The notes under the pieces: generated by a model
The model's input: the letters and a program-made list of their open reading frames with translations, nothing else
Database searches by the model: none
Told to the model about the DNA's origin: nothing
DNA from: Echinococcus granulosus
Lineage: Eukaryota; Platyhelminthes; Cestoda; Cyclophyllidea; Taeniidae
Assembly (NCBI RefSeq): GCF_000524195.1
Contig: NW_020170437.1
Coordinates: forward strand, 257,525-321,524
Length of the DNA stretch: 64,000 nucleotides
Direction of reading: 5' to 3'
In this document: piece after piece, positions 13,901 through 26,200 of the stretch
Layout of the letters: each line of letters begins with the position of its first letter
Position numbering within the stretch: the first letter of the stretch is position 1
Program-made: the position numbers and the translations under genes

Positions 13901-16900
13901 AAGCATTGTTCTTCCTTGTAAATTCAGGTTTTTCAGTTGAGGTTAGTTGGCGAGCTTTTTTCTAGTATTATCTTTCTCTTATCACCTTTTCATGCTAAAT
14001 ATATTTCGGTAGGCAAATAAAATGGACAGTTTATTTTTTGCAAGCTTCCCTCCTTCATTCTGTAGCCTCGTCAAATCTAACTTCGTTTAAAATATCGTAA
14101 TTCATCAAGCTTTTACCATTTTAGAATATGTTTATTCGATCTCTGATGCCTCCAGCCGCATTTTCATTATTCTTAAATAATTTAAATATACCATGGAATT
14201 GCAGTGATGTTAATTGTTCCATTGACGACTTTCTGCCTTCTTTGATTTTAGTCATTCGGCAGGCATTAGTGCTTCGGCTAGCAAGTACGAGTGGCGCTGA
14301 AATTTGAACACAAAATAGATTTATTTGGAGAAGTATGCTTTTGGTCGTATTGATAGTATTTAGTCCATATTCAATAGCCTGACTCAGTAATGAAATTATT
14401 TATTCATTGTGACCATCGAGTATGATGCTCTTCATTTGTACTTCCTTGATTTTAGCTTTTTATTTTGTGGGAATAAGCAAATGTCCAGTATGTACGTTTA
14501 CTAGGCGGCTATAACTATTTAAGAGGCATTAGGCTTTCCTTTGAGCTAATGGTTGATCTTAAATGTTGGTCACAAGTTACTCTTCTTATTACCCCGTTAG
14601 ATCTAGCGGTAATCGAGGAAAATCCCCACTGGTCTTATGGCATAAGATTCAGCTAGTAGTATATGCAGTTAGCCCTCTCCTGGATGAATGAACATTTTTT
14701 GTTCAATATTTTTTCCGCACTTTCAAACGCATAACATTTGGACTACTTTCTTTGAGTTTATAGAGCTATTGTACGGACGTAGCAAACCTATTATAGTAAT
14801 TTTCATTAAGGATTGTCTGGTGGCCGGTATCATGTGTATTTCATTCACTACCCTCTTCACCGATTCTTATGTTTTATTTGCACGCACGTGTTTATTAAGC
14901 AGCCTAGTCAATTCAAATAGTGGAATTAAACATTTTTGTAATTTGAGTACGTGGGCTCATATCGCTCAACGATTGCTTATGATCATAGCCGAACCCTTAA
15001 CATCATTGGTGCTTCTCTAAGTATCTCCGGTGACTCGCCACTAGAGACAAAGAGACGTAACCCACTTTACTCGTTGTTAGTTTTAAAAATATGTAATTTT
15101 ATGCACGTGTAAATTTAGAAAAGGTGCAGAGCGTCCACCAGTCAACACCGACAGAGGAGTGCGAGCGAGTACCTCTGCCTGAGGAGGTCTTCATCTCCAT
15201 CGGTATCGACACTGGGCGCATCTCCTCCGCGGACTCCGCCACCCTCTGCGAGGCCGCCGCCTCTAGTCTCCACGTCTTTAAAATTCCACTTGACAGGTAA
15301 GTACTTTTTAACTGCTCTCCCCCACTTACCTAACTTTTTGCTAGTTCACCGCACTTGCAAGTGCTGCTCCGTTGCATTTAGGTGTTTGTAGTTTAATAAA
15401 AGGCACATGTGAGTTCAACATGGCCGAAATGTCATGATCACGTTGCTATTGCTCTTCGATTACGTTTGCAGTTCCTTACTCAAACGCTGCGCAACCACTG
15501 TTGCTGGCCTATTGTTAAAATAGAGGAGCCATTTGGTCCCTTCATTGTTGACCTCTCCCCTTCCTACACCGCTTAAGACCAATAGTTTTCTTGTGTAATT
15601 ATTATCTAATCACAAAATTGGTGTCAGCGATTTTTTGACAGGATTTCTATGGTTGTCTTTAGCGCTAGAGTTGGAATTTCTTATTTTGCTACCTTTGAAT
15701 GAACATGGATAGCAATATTTTTCCAACTATTATAACGCACAGTTAAGTTAAGGGCTATGTATTTACTCATCACATAACCCCCTTCATCGTCGACTTAATG
15801 TGATGGACTTTTATTATATCATTGTTTGTAAATGTTCATATATTGGTTACTTCCCACATCTGCGAAAAAGCTATCAGAGATTCAACCTCCCCGCATCATC
15901 AAAGTTTGGGGCCTAAAGTAATTCATTTGGCTCTGCTTTTAGGTTCGCCTACAGAAATATGGTATCTGGAAGTGGTGTAATTGTATAAGCGTGCCCAAAT
16001 TAAGTTCTTCCTTTCTTCCAAGCCGCCCGAATACTCATATTGACCGTAGTATTTTAAGTTACGTTGAATTCTTTTAGGAAGTTTGAATGTTTGGAATGAA
16101 CGGTTGTGTTTTCAGACTTGCAGACATCCACGACATCCTGGTGTCTGCCACCAACTCAGCTGCCAGTCAGCTCGCTTCCTCCGACCTGAATCGTAGTCGG
16201 AATTCCCTCCCCAACCTCCCATCCGTGAGTATCTCGTTTGGAAGACACGTCCCTCTTTGGTGCGGAGTAGGATGCTCTTAAACATCAAAAGCTCATAAAA
16301 CTGCCTTTTTTCGAATCCTATAATCACGAGCCGATCGCCTGTGTTCTGTAAAATCAACTAATAGCGTGCTATAGGGTCGGCAGTTAGTTCCTTTTGAAGT
16401 GCTTCAGTTTTACTCATTATTTTTGAATGGGTTTTGCCTTAATCGTAACAAAAATCCTAGTCTCACAGAGAATTACTGTTAAAGTTGGTAAAGTTGGACT
16501 GGTTCTCGTGTTTGAAGTATCTAGTTTTCTCAAGCGATATTCCTGTGCAGTCGTTGTCTAATGCACTCACTTGGGTTCAAAACAAGAAATCAGACTAAAT
16601 TTCATTGGTGGACGGAACCACGAGTCATTATCAAATGTGGATCCATATGCTAAGCTGACTTCCGTCAATCAGACTAAAACATGTGTTGAGAAATCTGCTT
16701 GGAATTTGAGTAGTTGAAATTGTATGCAGCTCTGACCATTGCCTTCGTCAGATTTAGCTGTTTTATCCATTTTGCATCTTCCAAAGTTGGGCCAGCATTG
16801 TCTACTTACTGATTGCTAGAAGTATTTCCAAGTATGAGTTTTAACAATATTTTCAAAGCCGCTTTAGCGGATACATAAGTTAAAACATTCCATTGGTCCG

Positions 16901-19900
16901 TCCAAAGACCCGTAGTGTTTTAACCGTTCTATCGAGAAGCTAAGTATTGTTTGTCACAAAAGTCGATGATACTAATTTGACGCAAATAACATGAAGTAAC
17001 CAAGTAAGCTTCTATAGTATTCTACAATAAAAACTAGGTAACTACGCAAGGCTCAGAGTATATTGGAAGAATACGAAGAAGGTTGAGGCAGTATACCCTC
17101 TCCTCCCGGAGCAAAAATCTCGTAAGTTTTGCGGCGAGAACAGGATTTCTCTTGGACCACCTGACTAGGCCTAGCTGTTTCGCAAGTTCTTTTATACCAA
17201 GCCGTATCATATCAACTGTAATTGTCTAATCATTTGCGAAAAATTTTTAGGGAACAATTTTTCCACGGTCTTATGCTTTAGAAGTGCAGGGTAGGGAGTG
17301 GATCGTTTGGAAACTAACCTCTCATCTTATGTAAACCAAAAAACAATCCGAATCGGGCGTTTTTTATAACATGGAAGGAGAGGTAATTTGATAATCTAAA
17401 ACCTATTGTTGTTGGATAATAAACGGAATTAGGAACCCAATGGCTTATCCTGCATAACATTCTCCGTTGATGTGATTAAATAGGTTGTTTCGTAATTCAC
17501 GTTAGACATAATGAAAAGTTGTTTTTTGACTAGTTAATCCCGAGTTATTTTAATCTGTGGCAAACCTCTATCCCGACCAAGGCAAGAGGGTCTTCACGGA
17601 AGTGTCGCATCACCCGATTTTTTGTCAGAATTACACTTCCAAAACAATTTTTAGGTAATATATTTGCGCCCCTTCTCCTAATACTATGCAAATCCATCGA
17701 GAAACTTTTGTAACTTTAAAACCGAGTTGAGCTCAAATTACATCCGTGAGGTATGTCTCATGACATGGGGATCCCCAAATAAGAGGGAAATGGTAGGGAA
17801 CACGATAGATAGTGTTACTGACTGACGCATGTCTACGCTTTATAATCCACATTAACAATCCGGCCATACTGAAAACCGCTCCAGCTTTTTAGTTACCTAC
17901 CATAACTGAAATGCCACGATAGCTTATAATTTATTCGTTACCAACTAAAAGATCACTTTAGTGCGTTTCATTGCCATGCTTGACCACGGTGTTTTCCCGT
18001 TCATCCGACCTCTACTAGCAAATAGTGGATAAATGCGTAAACAACATTTGCATGACTGCTTACCTCCCATTGGAGAATCACTCCAAATTTTATTGCGAAT
18101 TGGTCATGAGAGGACTGGCTGTTTGTTCTTTACTTCAGAACCAGAAACTACCTTCAGTTAGCATGATAGAGTCGGCTCTTGAGGAGATGGAGAAAAACAC
18201 CGTGGAACTCAACCTAATGGGAGGAAAAAGCTGCATTCTGACTGAAGTGATGCTCAAGGACGTAAGTCTTGCATCAAATACATCCCTATTTATTGTCTTA
18301 AGACTTTCGTAATTCAGTTAACTCATGTGGCTACTCTCCCGACTAGGAAGGGTTAAAAAGTCTCGAATTTCTAAGCATTCTCCAACCTTTCCGAGTCATA
18401 CAAAGTCATTCAACCAAGTATACTTCACTTATGCTAAATGGTTTATGCTTTGATCCGTCTACGCTTTATTTCAAATAACGTTCCCCAAATAAGGTCACTT
18501 AAGTCCCTATGGGTTTTTATGGTTGTTTAGGTTTATAAGTGCCGATCGGTTGGAACGTAGTCTTCTTACCTCGACAAATTGCTAGGCAGCGTTTGACACA
18601 GTCCTTTTAGTCTATGACGCTCGTCAATTATTTTGTAAAAACTTATGGCGAAGAGAAGTAAGTAAACTCCCTTTTGACTCATCACTTGCGCAAGTATTAA
18701 ATGGATATTTTATTTCCCTTACGAAGACGCAAACCAACACGAATCCCACCATATACTGCCTTTTGTAGCTCGCGAAGGGTCTGCCGCCTAACCGAATAGG
18801 CAGTGCGATGCGACCTATCTTTTCAACAGCAAAAGACGGTTTCAGTCTAAACACGCTCTACCGGAAGACAAAGTGCGTGCAGGATGTCAACCTCCTTCTC
18901 ATTCTCGACCAACAGGGTGTTGCGTTCGGCGCGCTCCTCTCGGAAAAAATGCACTGCAGCCAACGCTTCTATGGCACTGGCGAGAGCTGTGTGTTCCATT
19001 GGAAGGACGGCTTTAAGGTGGGTCAAATTATAGCAGTGAGCACTGACGAACCGCCATATCGGCCGATCTTGGCGTTAGTGTGCTGACTCTTAGATCATGC
19101 ACCGAAGATCACATGCTCGCCATTTCCTGATATGCAACCCTTTTTTCGTTTCCCATAGCGGTGTGAAATGGGAAAACAGCACTCCAGTCTGTTTAAATAA
19201 TTGTGATTCCACCGGAGTTCAGCGAGTCTTCAAGCGCATCTTCTACGTGGGGAGAGCGTATTTCATGCTAGTCTCAGAAATGGTGTAAGAAGTGAAAGAC
19301 GATTTTGTACAAAAGCCGGGCACAGAAAGTCCGCGCCCACCATAAGTCCTAGATACCATACCTTAAGCAGTATCTACAAGCATGTCTATACCTGCAGGGT
19401 ATAGATGACGCCTGTCAAATTTGTCGGATGGAAACGATACAGAATGACGAGCGACACACGACGCTCGTTGATTTATCAAATGCTCTGCGGTATTCTAATC
19501 AAAAGTAATCTTATTTTTAGTGCTACAACTGGACAAAGAAGAACTATTTTTTTATGCAAGGCTCCCATGACAGTTTTCTTATTGGGGCGAAAAGGTACGC
19601 AAACATAGAACCGTTTTGTCAGGTCAACCAACGTTGGTAACCGACACTTCCTCAATTTAATCGATCCCGCTTATTCCCCATCATTCTTCAAGTGAAATGC
19701 TCGTAATTCTCATTTGCACTTTTTATGCTCTGATGACGGTTTGCTACTCTACTTAGTAATCAAGCATTCTTGACTGAGGTGGGTGACGAATTATACATAA
19801 ATTCAAATCTGGCTAGGGACACATATCTTGTTCTCATAATATACAAAAATTTAGCGTACTTTAATCACTTTTTCGAACAGTGGCCATAGCGCGATTTGGT

Positions 19901-20124
19901 TTGACGGAGACCTGAAATATGGTCGCAGTGAGGCCACAGACACCTTTGACAATCCTGTTCTTTGCTCCATACCAAGCGACAGCAATCGAAGGGCAACAGG
20001 CGAGACCAATCAAGTCAGTGCAGTCTCCTCCAACTCTTCTTCAGTTTCCCTTCACGACACCTGCGGACCTTCCAGTGTAGCCTTTGTTATCAGCGCCCTC
20101 GAGGTCTGGGAGATGATTACGTGA
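7924..20124 (+). CDS. OXR1: OXR1/NCOA7-family protein: LysM, GRAM-like and TLDc domains (first exon not found)
   Basis: TLDc proteins of the OXR1/NCOA7 family protect against oxidative stress and bind the V-ATPase; this is family knowledge. Ten exons keep frame: 7924-8088, 8747-9004, 10394-10704, 12261-12379, 15119-15296, 16116-16224, 18139-18261, 18769-19017, 19521-19594 and 19881-20124 (TGA). They give 609 visible residues. The first exon is a LysM domain (VKPGDSLMSIAARV at the start, PGQRLYIPNK near the end). The third carries the GGVLILTPDAVCFD segment typical of the GRAM-like part. Residues of about 415-608 form TLDc: FSLNTLYRK, FGALLSE, FYGTGES, IWFDGDLKYGRS and the terminal LEVW. A Ser/Thr-rich linker joins the halves. 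Introns reach 2.7 kb. The third exon has competing donors after 10676, 10700 and 10704, and I chose 10704 because it keeps the TLDc frame. A start codon before the LysM exon is missing. Confidence 0.88.
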
Positions 20125-20280
20125 CGCAAAATTGTCTCCCAACCTAGTCTTAACTATCCCCCGTTTTTGCACAATTTTAATTTTAAAATGCTATGTTACT
20201 AAGTCCCCTCTGTATTTGTTACCAACTCCTCAGGATTATGTGAGGTGTTGCCTACTAATTTGCTCTTTTAAAACTCTGGC

Positions 20281-20286
20281 AATAAA
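20281..20286 (+). terminator. Polyadenylation signal of the OXR1-like gene
   Basis: A canonical AATAAA lies 157 nt after the TGA of the OXR1-like gene, inside the 350-bp gap that separates it from the convergent MED6 gene. It is the only such hexamer on the plus strand in that gap, so cleavage probably falls just downstream of it. Confidence 0.55.
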
Positions 20287-20474
20287 CAAATAGGTGGATC
20301 TATAAAATAGCCGGGTGTGTAGGTGACAATCTCCTGAAGTTGTTGGGGCGGTGTACTGTTGCTCATTCTGGGTAGGTAAGCCTGCGCAACATGACCGCAT
20401 GCTTGGGAAAGAATGAGGGAGGACGAAACCCAGTTCGCACACACACTGCAAATTTTCAACAGGGTGTTTTCACA

Positions 20475-21438
20475 TCAAGCGCTGCCGCTTGTCGGGGGTC
20501 GCCTCCAGAGAGCCCTAGAAAAGTTTGCATTTTCGCGATCAAATGATGTCAGGAGCTGTCTAGCGTTATTAAAGTAGCGATCACCTACAGTTTGATTTGA
20601 CGGAGCTGGGCCACTAGAATGCGAAGTCTGTTGAGGTGTGGGCAAAGTAGAGCCGACAGAAAGGGTATTGGGAAGTGGAGGCATAGGGAACCGACTGGCC
20701 CATTCGTTAAGGAGGAAATCAGTTCGATGGACTTGGTAGGGATTGGTTGCAACCGTGTCATCCTTGGGTTTCTTGTCACTTTCTCTCTTCGACCCACCCG
20801 TCAGGGCGTTAGGGTCCTCCCACGAGTACGACCCGTCGGAGGGGTGGAAACGTGCACATGGGGCGAGCGTTTGAATGGCTTTATTCAGCCCTGCAATAAT
20901 CGTATGAAGGCGTGAGTTGATCAGAGTAGAGAGATCTGGCGCCTGGCGCACGATTCCGTTGATTATATAGTAGTAAGCAAGTGGAACAACTTCGGAGGGA
21001 GACAATCGCTCTTGTTTGCGAATCACAAACAGCACTGGCTCCTAAATAAGAGCAACGCTCAAGAGTAATTCGGTTCTAAGTATCAAAGCAATGACGGGCA
21101 CAAATTTGGATTCTTAATAATTAAAAGCGACTTCCTAACATGCGCAAGTAAAACGAGACTACCGAAATCCTCATAACAAGGCCAAAAAGCTAATTGTGAT
21201 GTTGACCAACCTGACTTCGATACAAATAAAACTCGGTGCCACAGAGCGTTGTAAGTTTATCTTGACTAAGTCCCTGCATACGAACAACTTCGTTATTGCA
21301 TTCACGGTCATAGAATGGATTTGATAGGTGACAGAAGTACTGAAGAATGTTAGAAGAATTGAGTTGATGAGGACTGATGGCAGGATTTTCCCAATGGATC
21401 TCATAAGGGGATGTATGGTCAGGGATTAAGCCATCCAT
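20475..21438 (-). CDS. MED6: Mediator complex subunit 6
   Basis: MED6 is a head-module subunit of Mediator, which links activators to RNA polymerase II in the nucleus. Two exons, 21438-21211 and 21041-20475 (TGA), encode 264 residues; the human protein has 246. The ATG at 21438 gives an N-terminus aligned with the family start. Diagnostic runs are SNPFYDRECNNEVVRMQGL in exon 1 and EPVLFVIRKQERLSP, PLAYYYIINGIVRQAPDL and INSRLHTIIAGL at the start of exon 2. The C-terminal third is Pro/Ser-rich and divergent, as in other species. The donor is GTTGGT and the acceptor TTTAG. The gene runs tail-to-tail with the OXR1-like gene. A small ORF ends 15 nt before its ATG, which suggests that both are carried on one transcript. 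Confidence 0.94.
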
Positions 21439-21453
21439 AGAGTATAAGGTGTA

Positions 21454-21615
21454 TTAAATGCTAACTGTCTCCAACTTAGCTTTGGCCTCCTTAGCCTTCC
21501 TCTCAAAGTATTTGTGCTTAGCTTGAAGATACTTGATCCTTAGAATGTGCGAGTAATACCCAGCTACAAAACCAAGACCGAAAGTTAGAATGAAGAATAA
21601 AGGCGAAGCCCCCAT
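21454..21615 (-). CDS. Small single-pass membrane protein (53 aa) upstream of MED6; candidate ATP synthase subunit e
   Basis: The ORF runs ATG to TAA. It has one hydrophobic helix at residues 5-21 (LFFILTFGLGFVAGYY) with a GxxxG element (GFVAG), followed by a strongly basic, probably helical tail rich in Lys, Ala and Glu. The same frame is open for 17 more codons upstream, back to a TTTCTAG acceptor before 21666, so the real protein may begin in an earlier exon. A short N-terminal SPL, a GxxxG membrane helix and a charged coiled tail recall subunit e of mitochondrial ATP synthase. The usual Arg before the helix is absent, so this is only a suggestion. The stop codon lies 15 nt before the MED6 ATG, in the same frame and on the same strand. 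Confidence 0.6.
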   Translation of the reverse strand: MGASPLFFILTFGLGFVAGYYSHILRIKYLQAKHKYFERKAKEAKAKLETVSI

Positions 21616-23202
21616 TAATGAACGTGCAGGCCGTTCACTCTGGCTAACCAGCCCGCGACAATACCTCTAGAAATGATTGGTGCTATTTCGTAACACCCGC
21701 GTTAAAATTAATTGTGGATTCATTAGGCCTTAGTTTTCAATGAGGAATTCAAAGATGAAATTAACAACAAATATAGTTTTGCCTGGAAGCATTTCCAATG
21801 CTTAACATAACTTAATTGCTGCATACGTCAACCAAAAGTGTAGGTCGTTCCGCAAAAGTAGTGATATGGTGACAATTTATTCTGCTAGAGATTTCAAGTT
21901 TCTACTAAAAACCTCAGGTTTTATACCCTTGGAACAAAGACTTGCTAGAAGATGGCACTTACTGCTCAAAAATGTGGTGAAAGTTTACGAATTATCAACG
22001 CTTAAAAGGAACCGGAGTAATCGATAACGTCCGCCCGGCCACGTGGCTGACGCAAACTAACGGCTTGCCTCCTAAGCGCTTCATTTAAAAAAACATGCAT
22101 TGCAGCTTACTGTTCTTTGAATTGAATAATGCAGGCTCTAATCCTGTGGTTTTTGCTGCTTTTTGGCAGCGTGCCCTTCAGGCAGCCTCTAAAACCTCGC
22201 ACCTTTTCGTAAGCCGATAACAAACTTTCTTTCGTAGTAGCATTGTTTATTTCAACCGCATATAAGCTTAGACGCGCTGCAGCAATGTATATAACGTAGG
22301 ACAACACTATCGTTCAAAATAAGAGGTCATCGCCAACTCTTTTTGAATATTAAGCAGTAACATAGGGCATTTATGACTATTCCCACAATCGAATAAACTC
22401 GATTATGCGGGACAACTTTTTTGTATTTAGCCTTGGTAAAGCTTTTTCTCCCAAACATTTCTAAAGGCAGTATACATTTTTTTCTAGGGGAAAACGATGA
22501 GGTGGGAAGTAATGTGTGCACACCTTGTAGCGAGCTAAACATTTTTGATTATCCTCTTGATTTTGCGCCCAAAGAGTGCCAGTTTTTGCACCACCAATAT
22601 CTTAATGAGCCAAACAAGTTAGAAGTAATGTTTTCACACAGGGTTGGGGATCGTAGGTGCTATTCTGCACCATTTTTTCCACGTTGGCTATGCCATTATA
22701 CAAAAAATATTGGCCTACACTATAGTAGCACAATCTTTTTTCTACTTGAGCGTATTTCAACCTGGAACTTTAGCACTGTACTAATAGATTTTTTTGGGAT
22801 GTACTTGTTCACTGGGTTCACTTTTGGAAACCTACAATGTGTATGGCAAAGGTCCCATGATCTCTGCAGTCAGCGCGGCGAAATCTTGCAACTGAAGCCC
22901 ATTTAGGAGTTTGAAGATAGAAATTACGGAATAACAAGAACCCATTTAAAAAAACAATCCTTTCTTAAATATTGTTCTCGAATAAAAACTTCCCATTGTC
23001 AGTAACTTCTTGCTATTATTGCTGATAATATAGTTGTGGAGCGAGACTCATCGGTCTCCGCTTCCCCATTCCTAGCGTTCTTAGACAAGCTCAATTGATT
23101 CATTTTGGACATATTTACTAGAGGTGAAAAGATGGAGAGGGAAAATACAACGTTCAAGAAGGAGGGGAACCGAAGTCACTAAGTACGGGAGAGGACGATC
23201 CG

Positions 23203-23257
23203 GTCACGAGATTCGAATTTCCTGCTTGCCTCCTCCCTAAAAGGTACATTAAAACAA
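23203..23257 (+). repeat. Copy 1 of a 55-bp dispersed repeat
   Basis: This stretch aligns without gaps to 30856-30910, with 43 of 55 positions identical by eye. The shared core is CCTAAAAGGTACATT followed by an A-rich tail. It also contains GATTCGAATTT, which is loosely like a pol III B box. It may be the 3' part of an old SINE-like element, but the full length is unknown. Confidence 0.45.
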
Positions 23258-26200
23258 CGGAAGTATTACATAGTAGGAAGAAACACTGGTTTCACCAGCA
23301 CAGCAGACCTGTTAAAGTGGTAGGAATCAGAATGCACAATTTCATAAATACTCTCATTTGGCGAAGTCTTACTCGATAGATACTAACTACTTCCACCTCA
23401 TGAATTTCACACTTCTTTAAGTTAAAAATACTCTTCCAATGTTAAAATCCCCGAGCATTAAGTACATGCTTGCCTTTAAAAACCAGCCGATTTGCATTAG
23501 AATAAAGTAGGGGTGTTGAATAATTCGATGACAAAAGATAAAGAAAATATTTAAGGTGGATTCTACATTAGATGGGTGCGTAAACGCCTGATAAAAAATC
23601 CCCAAAATTAGTGTATAGAAATCATGACTTTGGGGAGGTTTATTGTAAATGATTGTTGAAAGGATATTGAGTGCCTTTTCCAGTATAAATGAACAGTGGG
23701 TAATTTTATTTGAGAAATTCAGCCTTAGATCCTTTAATTTTACGCTTGTCTAGAATGCTGTGAAAAACTGGAAGGATTAGCTAAATTCTGCATAGAATTC
23801 CACAATCTTGCTCTTTTCAAGAATTTAAAAAGGGTAATGCCAGGAACGACTGTGTTCCTTGAACATGAGGCTTATGTTTTACTTGATTCACACCGAAATG
23901 TTAACTGAGTGCAATTACAGGAAGAGATGAATATTGACGAAATTATGCATTTTCGAAGAATTGCAAAATTTTGATTTTAGGATTTATTTTAGTACTGATT
24001 AATAAATTACAAAGGAGAGTGAGACCCCAAGCATCCATCTTGTTTTGCAGGCACAAAACACTAGTGTAAGTGCTCCAGGTGAATACGCTGTTCGAGAGCC
24101 AGAAATACTGTTTCCTGTTATGTTATCAAATTAGTAAATGACTGCAGATAGTGAACACCATTGAGAGCGTTTTCAGTGAATCTTATTGAAATGGGGATAA
24201 ACTCTTAGATGACCGACGCAACCGGAAGCTTTCTGTGTTTCTTTTGACAAATGTTGAGCGCATAACAAAACTTCTGATTTCAAAACAATCAGCGAAAACT
24301 TGCAGAGTTGTTTACACCTTTAATTCTGCAAAGATGTGAAATATAAACCGTTGGTTGTGTTCCATTCATCGGTTTAAGTATGAATTCGCATTCACATTAT
24401 ATTACTCAATAACTGTCCAACGAATGTATGATAACATAAGAAATTTTTAGCAAATCAGTAAGTTCTATTTTCAACCGTAGCCAATACGTGTTAAGCGGTT
24501 ACTAAATAAAATAAAGCATACATTTTCACAATGCACCAGCGATGTAACCAGACCTCAGGTAAATAAACCGGAAAATTTAACTCAGAATTTTCAAGTCAAT
24601 GGACGAAGACATGCTGAAATGCGAGACTAAAGTGATAAATGGAGAAGAACTCTTTAATGTCATCTTGTGTACGATAAGATGTTTGATTGTAGACATATTG
24701 TTACTAATCCGGATAGAAAGTGATATCCTCTGCACACCTACGTAACATGATGGAAGCAAATGGTCGCAGAGACGATACCTGGGGCAAATGAACGATCGCC
24801 ACGCACGCAGTGCTATGCTGGAATACTTTCTGCTTAAAATCAAAATTTATTTTTCAATGCGGATAATGTATATTAAAATGATAACCTTCAAAAATTCTTG
24901 TAATTTCGCAACTTGGGGGATAAAATTTATCAACTTCGCGAGACCTTCTGATCAGCGCTGGTAAATGGACAAAAGAAGCGGAGAAAAAGTGACGCCACTA
25001 GTTTTGCGGAATCGCCACTGTCTGGAAGATTGCCTTTATTACTTTGGAGTGGATCAGTTAAGCGAAAAATTTGTTCTCAATGCAGGTATCCTTTACCTTC
25101 CAGATGGCTAAGTGGCACAGCATTCTCCCTCTTTTGGTCGGTAAGCTTGTGTTTTATCTTTGAATCTACTTAGCCAAACTCTGTAACAGACTAGCTTGAT
25201 GTTATTTAATAAAAAAGACGCAACTTTTCAGAGCGAAACCAAGGCATTGATAGTTGGTACCGTAAAATCAGACTGAATTTTAAACCTTTAATAACTGAAT
25301 CTATTGCTTTTCAAGCAACGGAAACGCTAGCAACAAGCTTCGTTGATAAGTATTTGTGACTACAATTTATCAAAAAATTTGTAGTGTCTCGTAAAATTCG
25401 TGCATGCAGTAATTTCTATGAACCAGCACCAAAATGCTGATTTTGTGAGTGTTTTTAGTAGTCGGGAGGCACTAAGGTGTCGTATGCAAATGAAGAGTTC
25501 TCGTTGTCGATGGTAAATTTGAAAGGCATTATTATTTTTATTTTGTAGTGTCTTCATGTGCCCTATTAAAGCGACACACATCCACCTTAAGCATCTCAGG
25601 ACCTGGCACCAACAGGACCATACTAATCACCACCTTTCCCCCTCACTCAACTATTCTTATATGGCTGTCCTTTATTGTCCTTAGTTATTTTTTAAACCTT
25701 TTTTCATGCTGATCACGAGATTAACGACCTTCTAAAGACACTTTGTTTATTCGGACAAAACTCCAAATTAGATTGGAATAACAGACAAATAAAAAATTTG
25801 TAGCGTTGTGGAGAATTTAGAATGGCTATTCTTTTCAGTGGAGTGACAAATACTTTCGGCCAGTTTTTGGCGCTGTAGGACTTGCTAAAAAACCAAGTTG
25901 TATGTCGCATTATTTCATTATTTTTTCTGTCCGAAAATAAGAAAAGGTATTTTGATTTCGGCTCGTGACACCGTAAACGCACCCCGCACGTTCAAAATCT
26001 TTTATAAAACCAGTGTTTATCTCACCATTTAAATTACTCTAGCATGAGAGTCGTTAGGGTGAATTTTGAATTGTTTTGAACACTCTAAACGCTTTTTAAC
26101 GTAGAGAATTGTGAAAGGCTATTGATATTCTCAGTAAATTTGTTGTATTCCCAGAAGGACAGCCAACTTGCCGTCACTTCCTAAACAATGTTGCAACGGA

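Noticed and set aside
19097..19288. Open frame in the OXR1-like gene between two TLDc exons
   Set aside because: Joining it would break the TLDc sequence, which reads correctly from 19017 directly to 19521.
22421..22906. 161-codon plus-strand open frame in the gene-poor region
   Set aside because: It has no recognisable motif, no upstream signals and no splice context. Its composition (rich in Phe, Leu, Cys) is what translated A+T-rich DNA gives. A database search could still rescue it.
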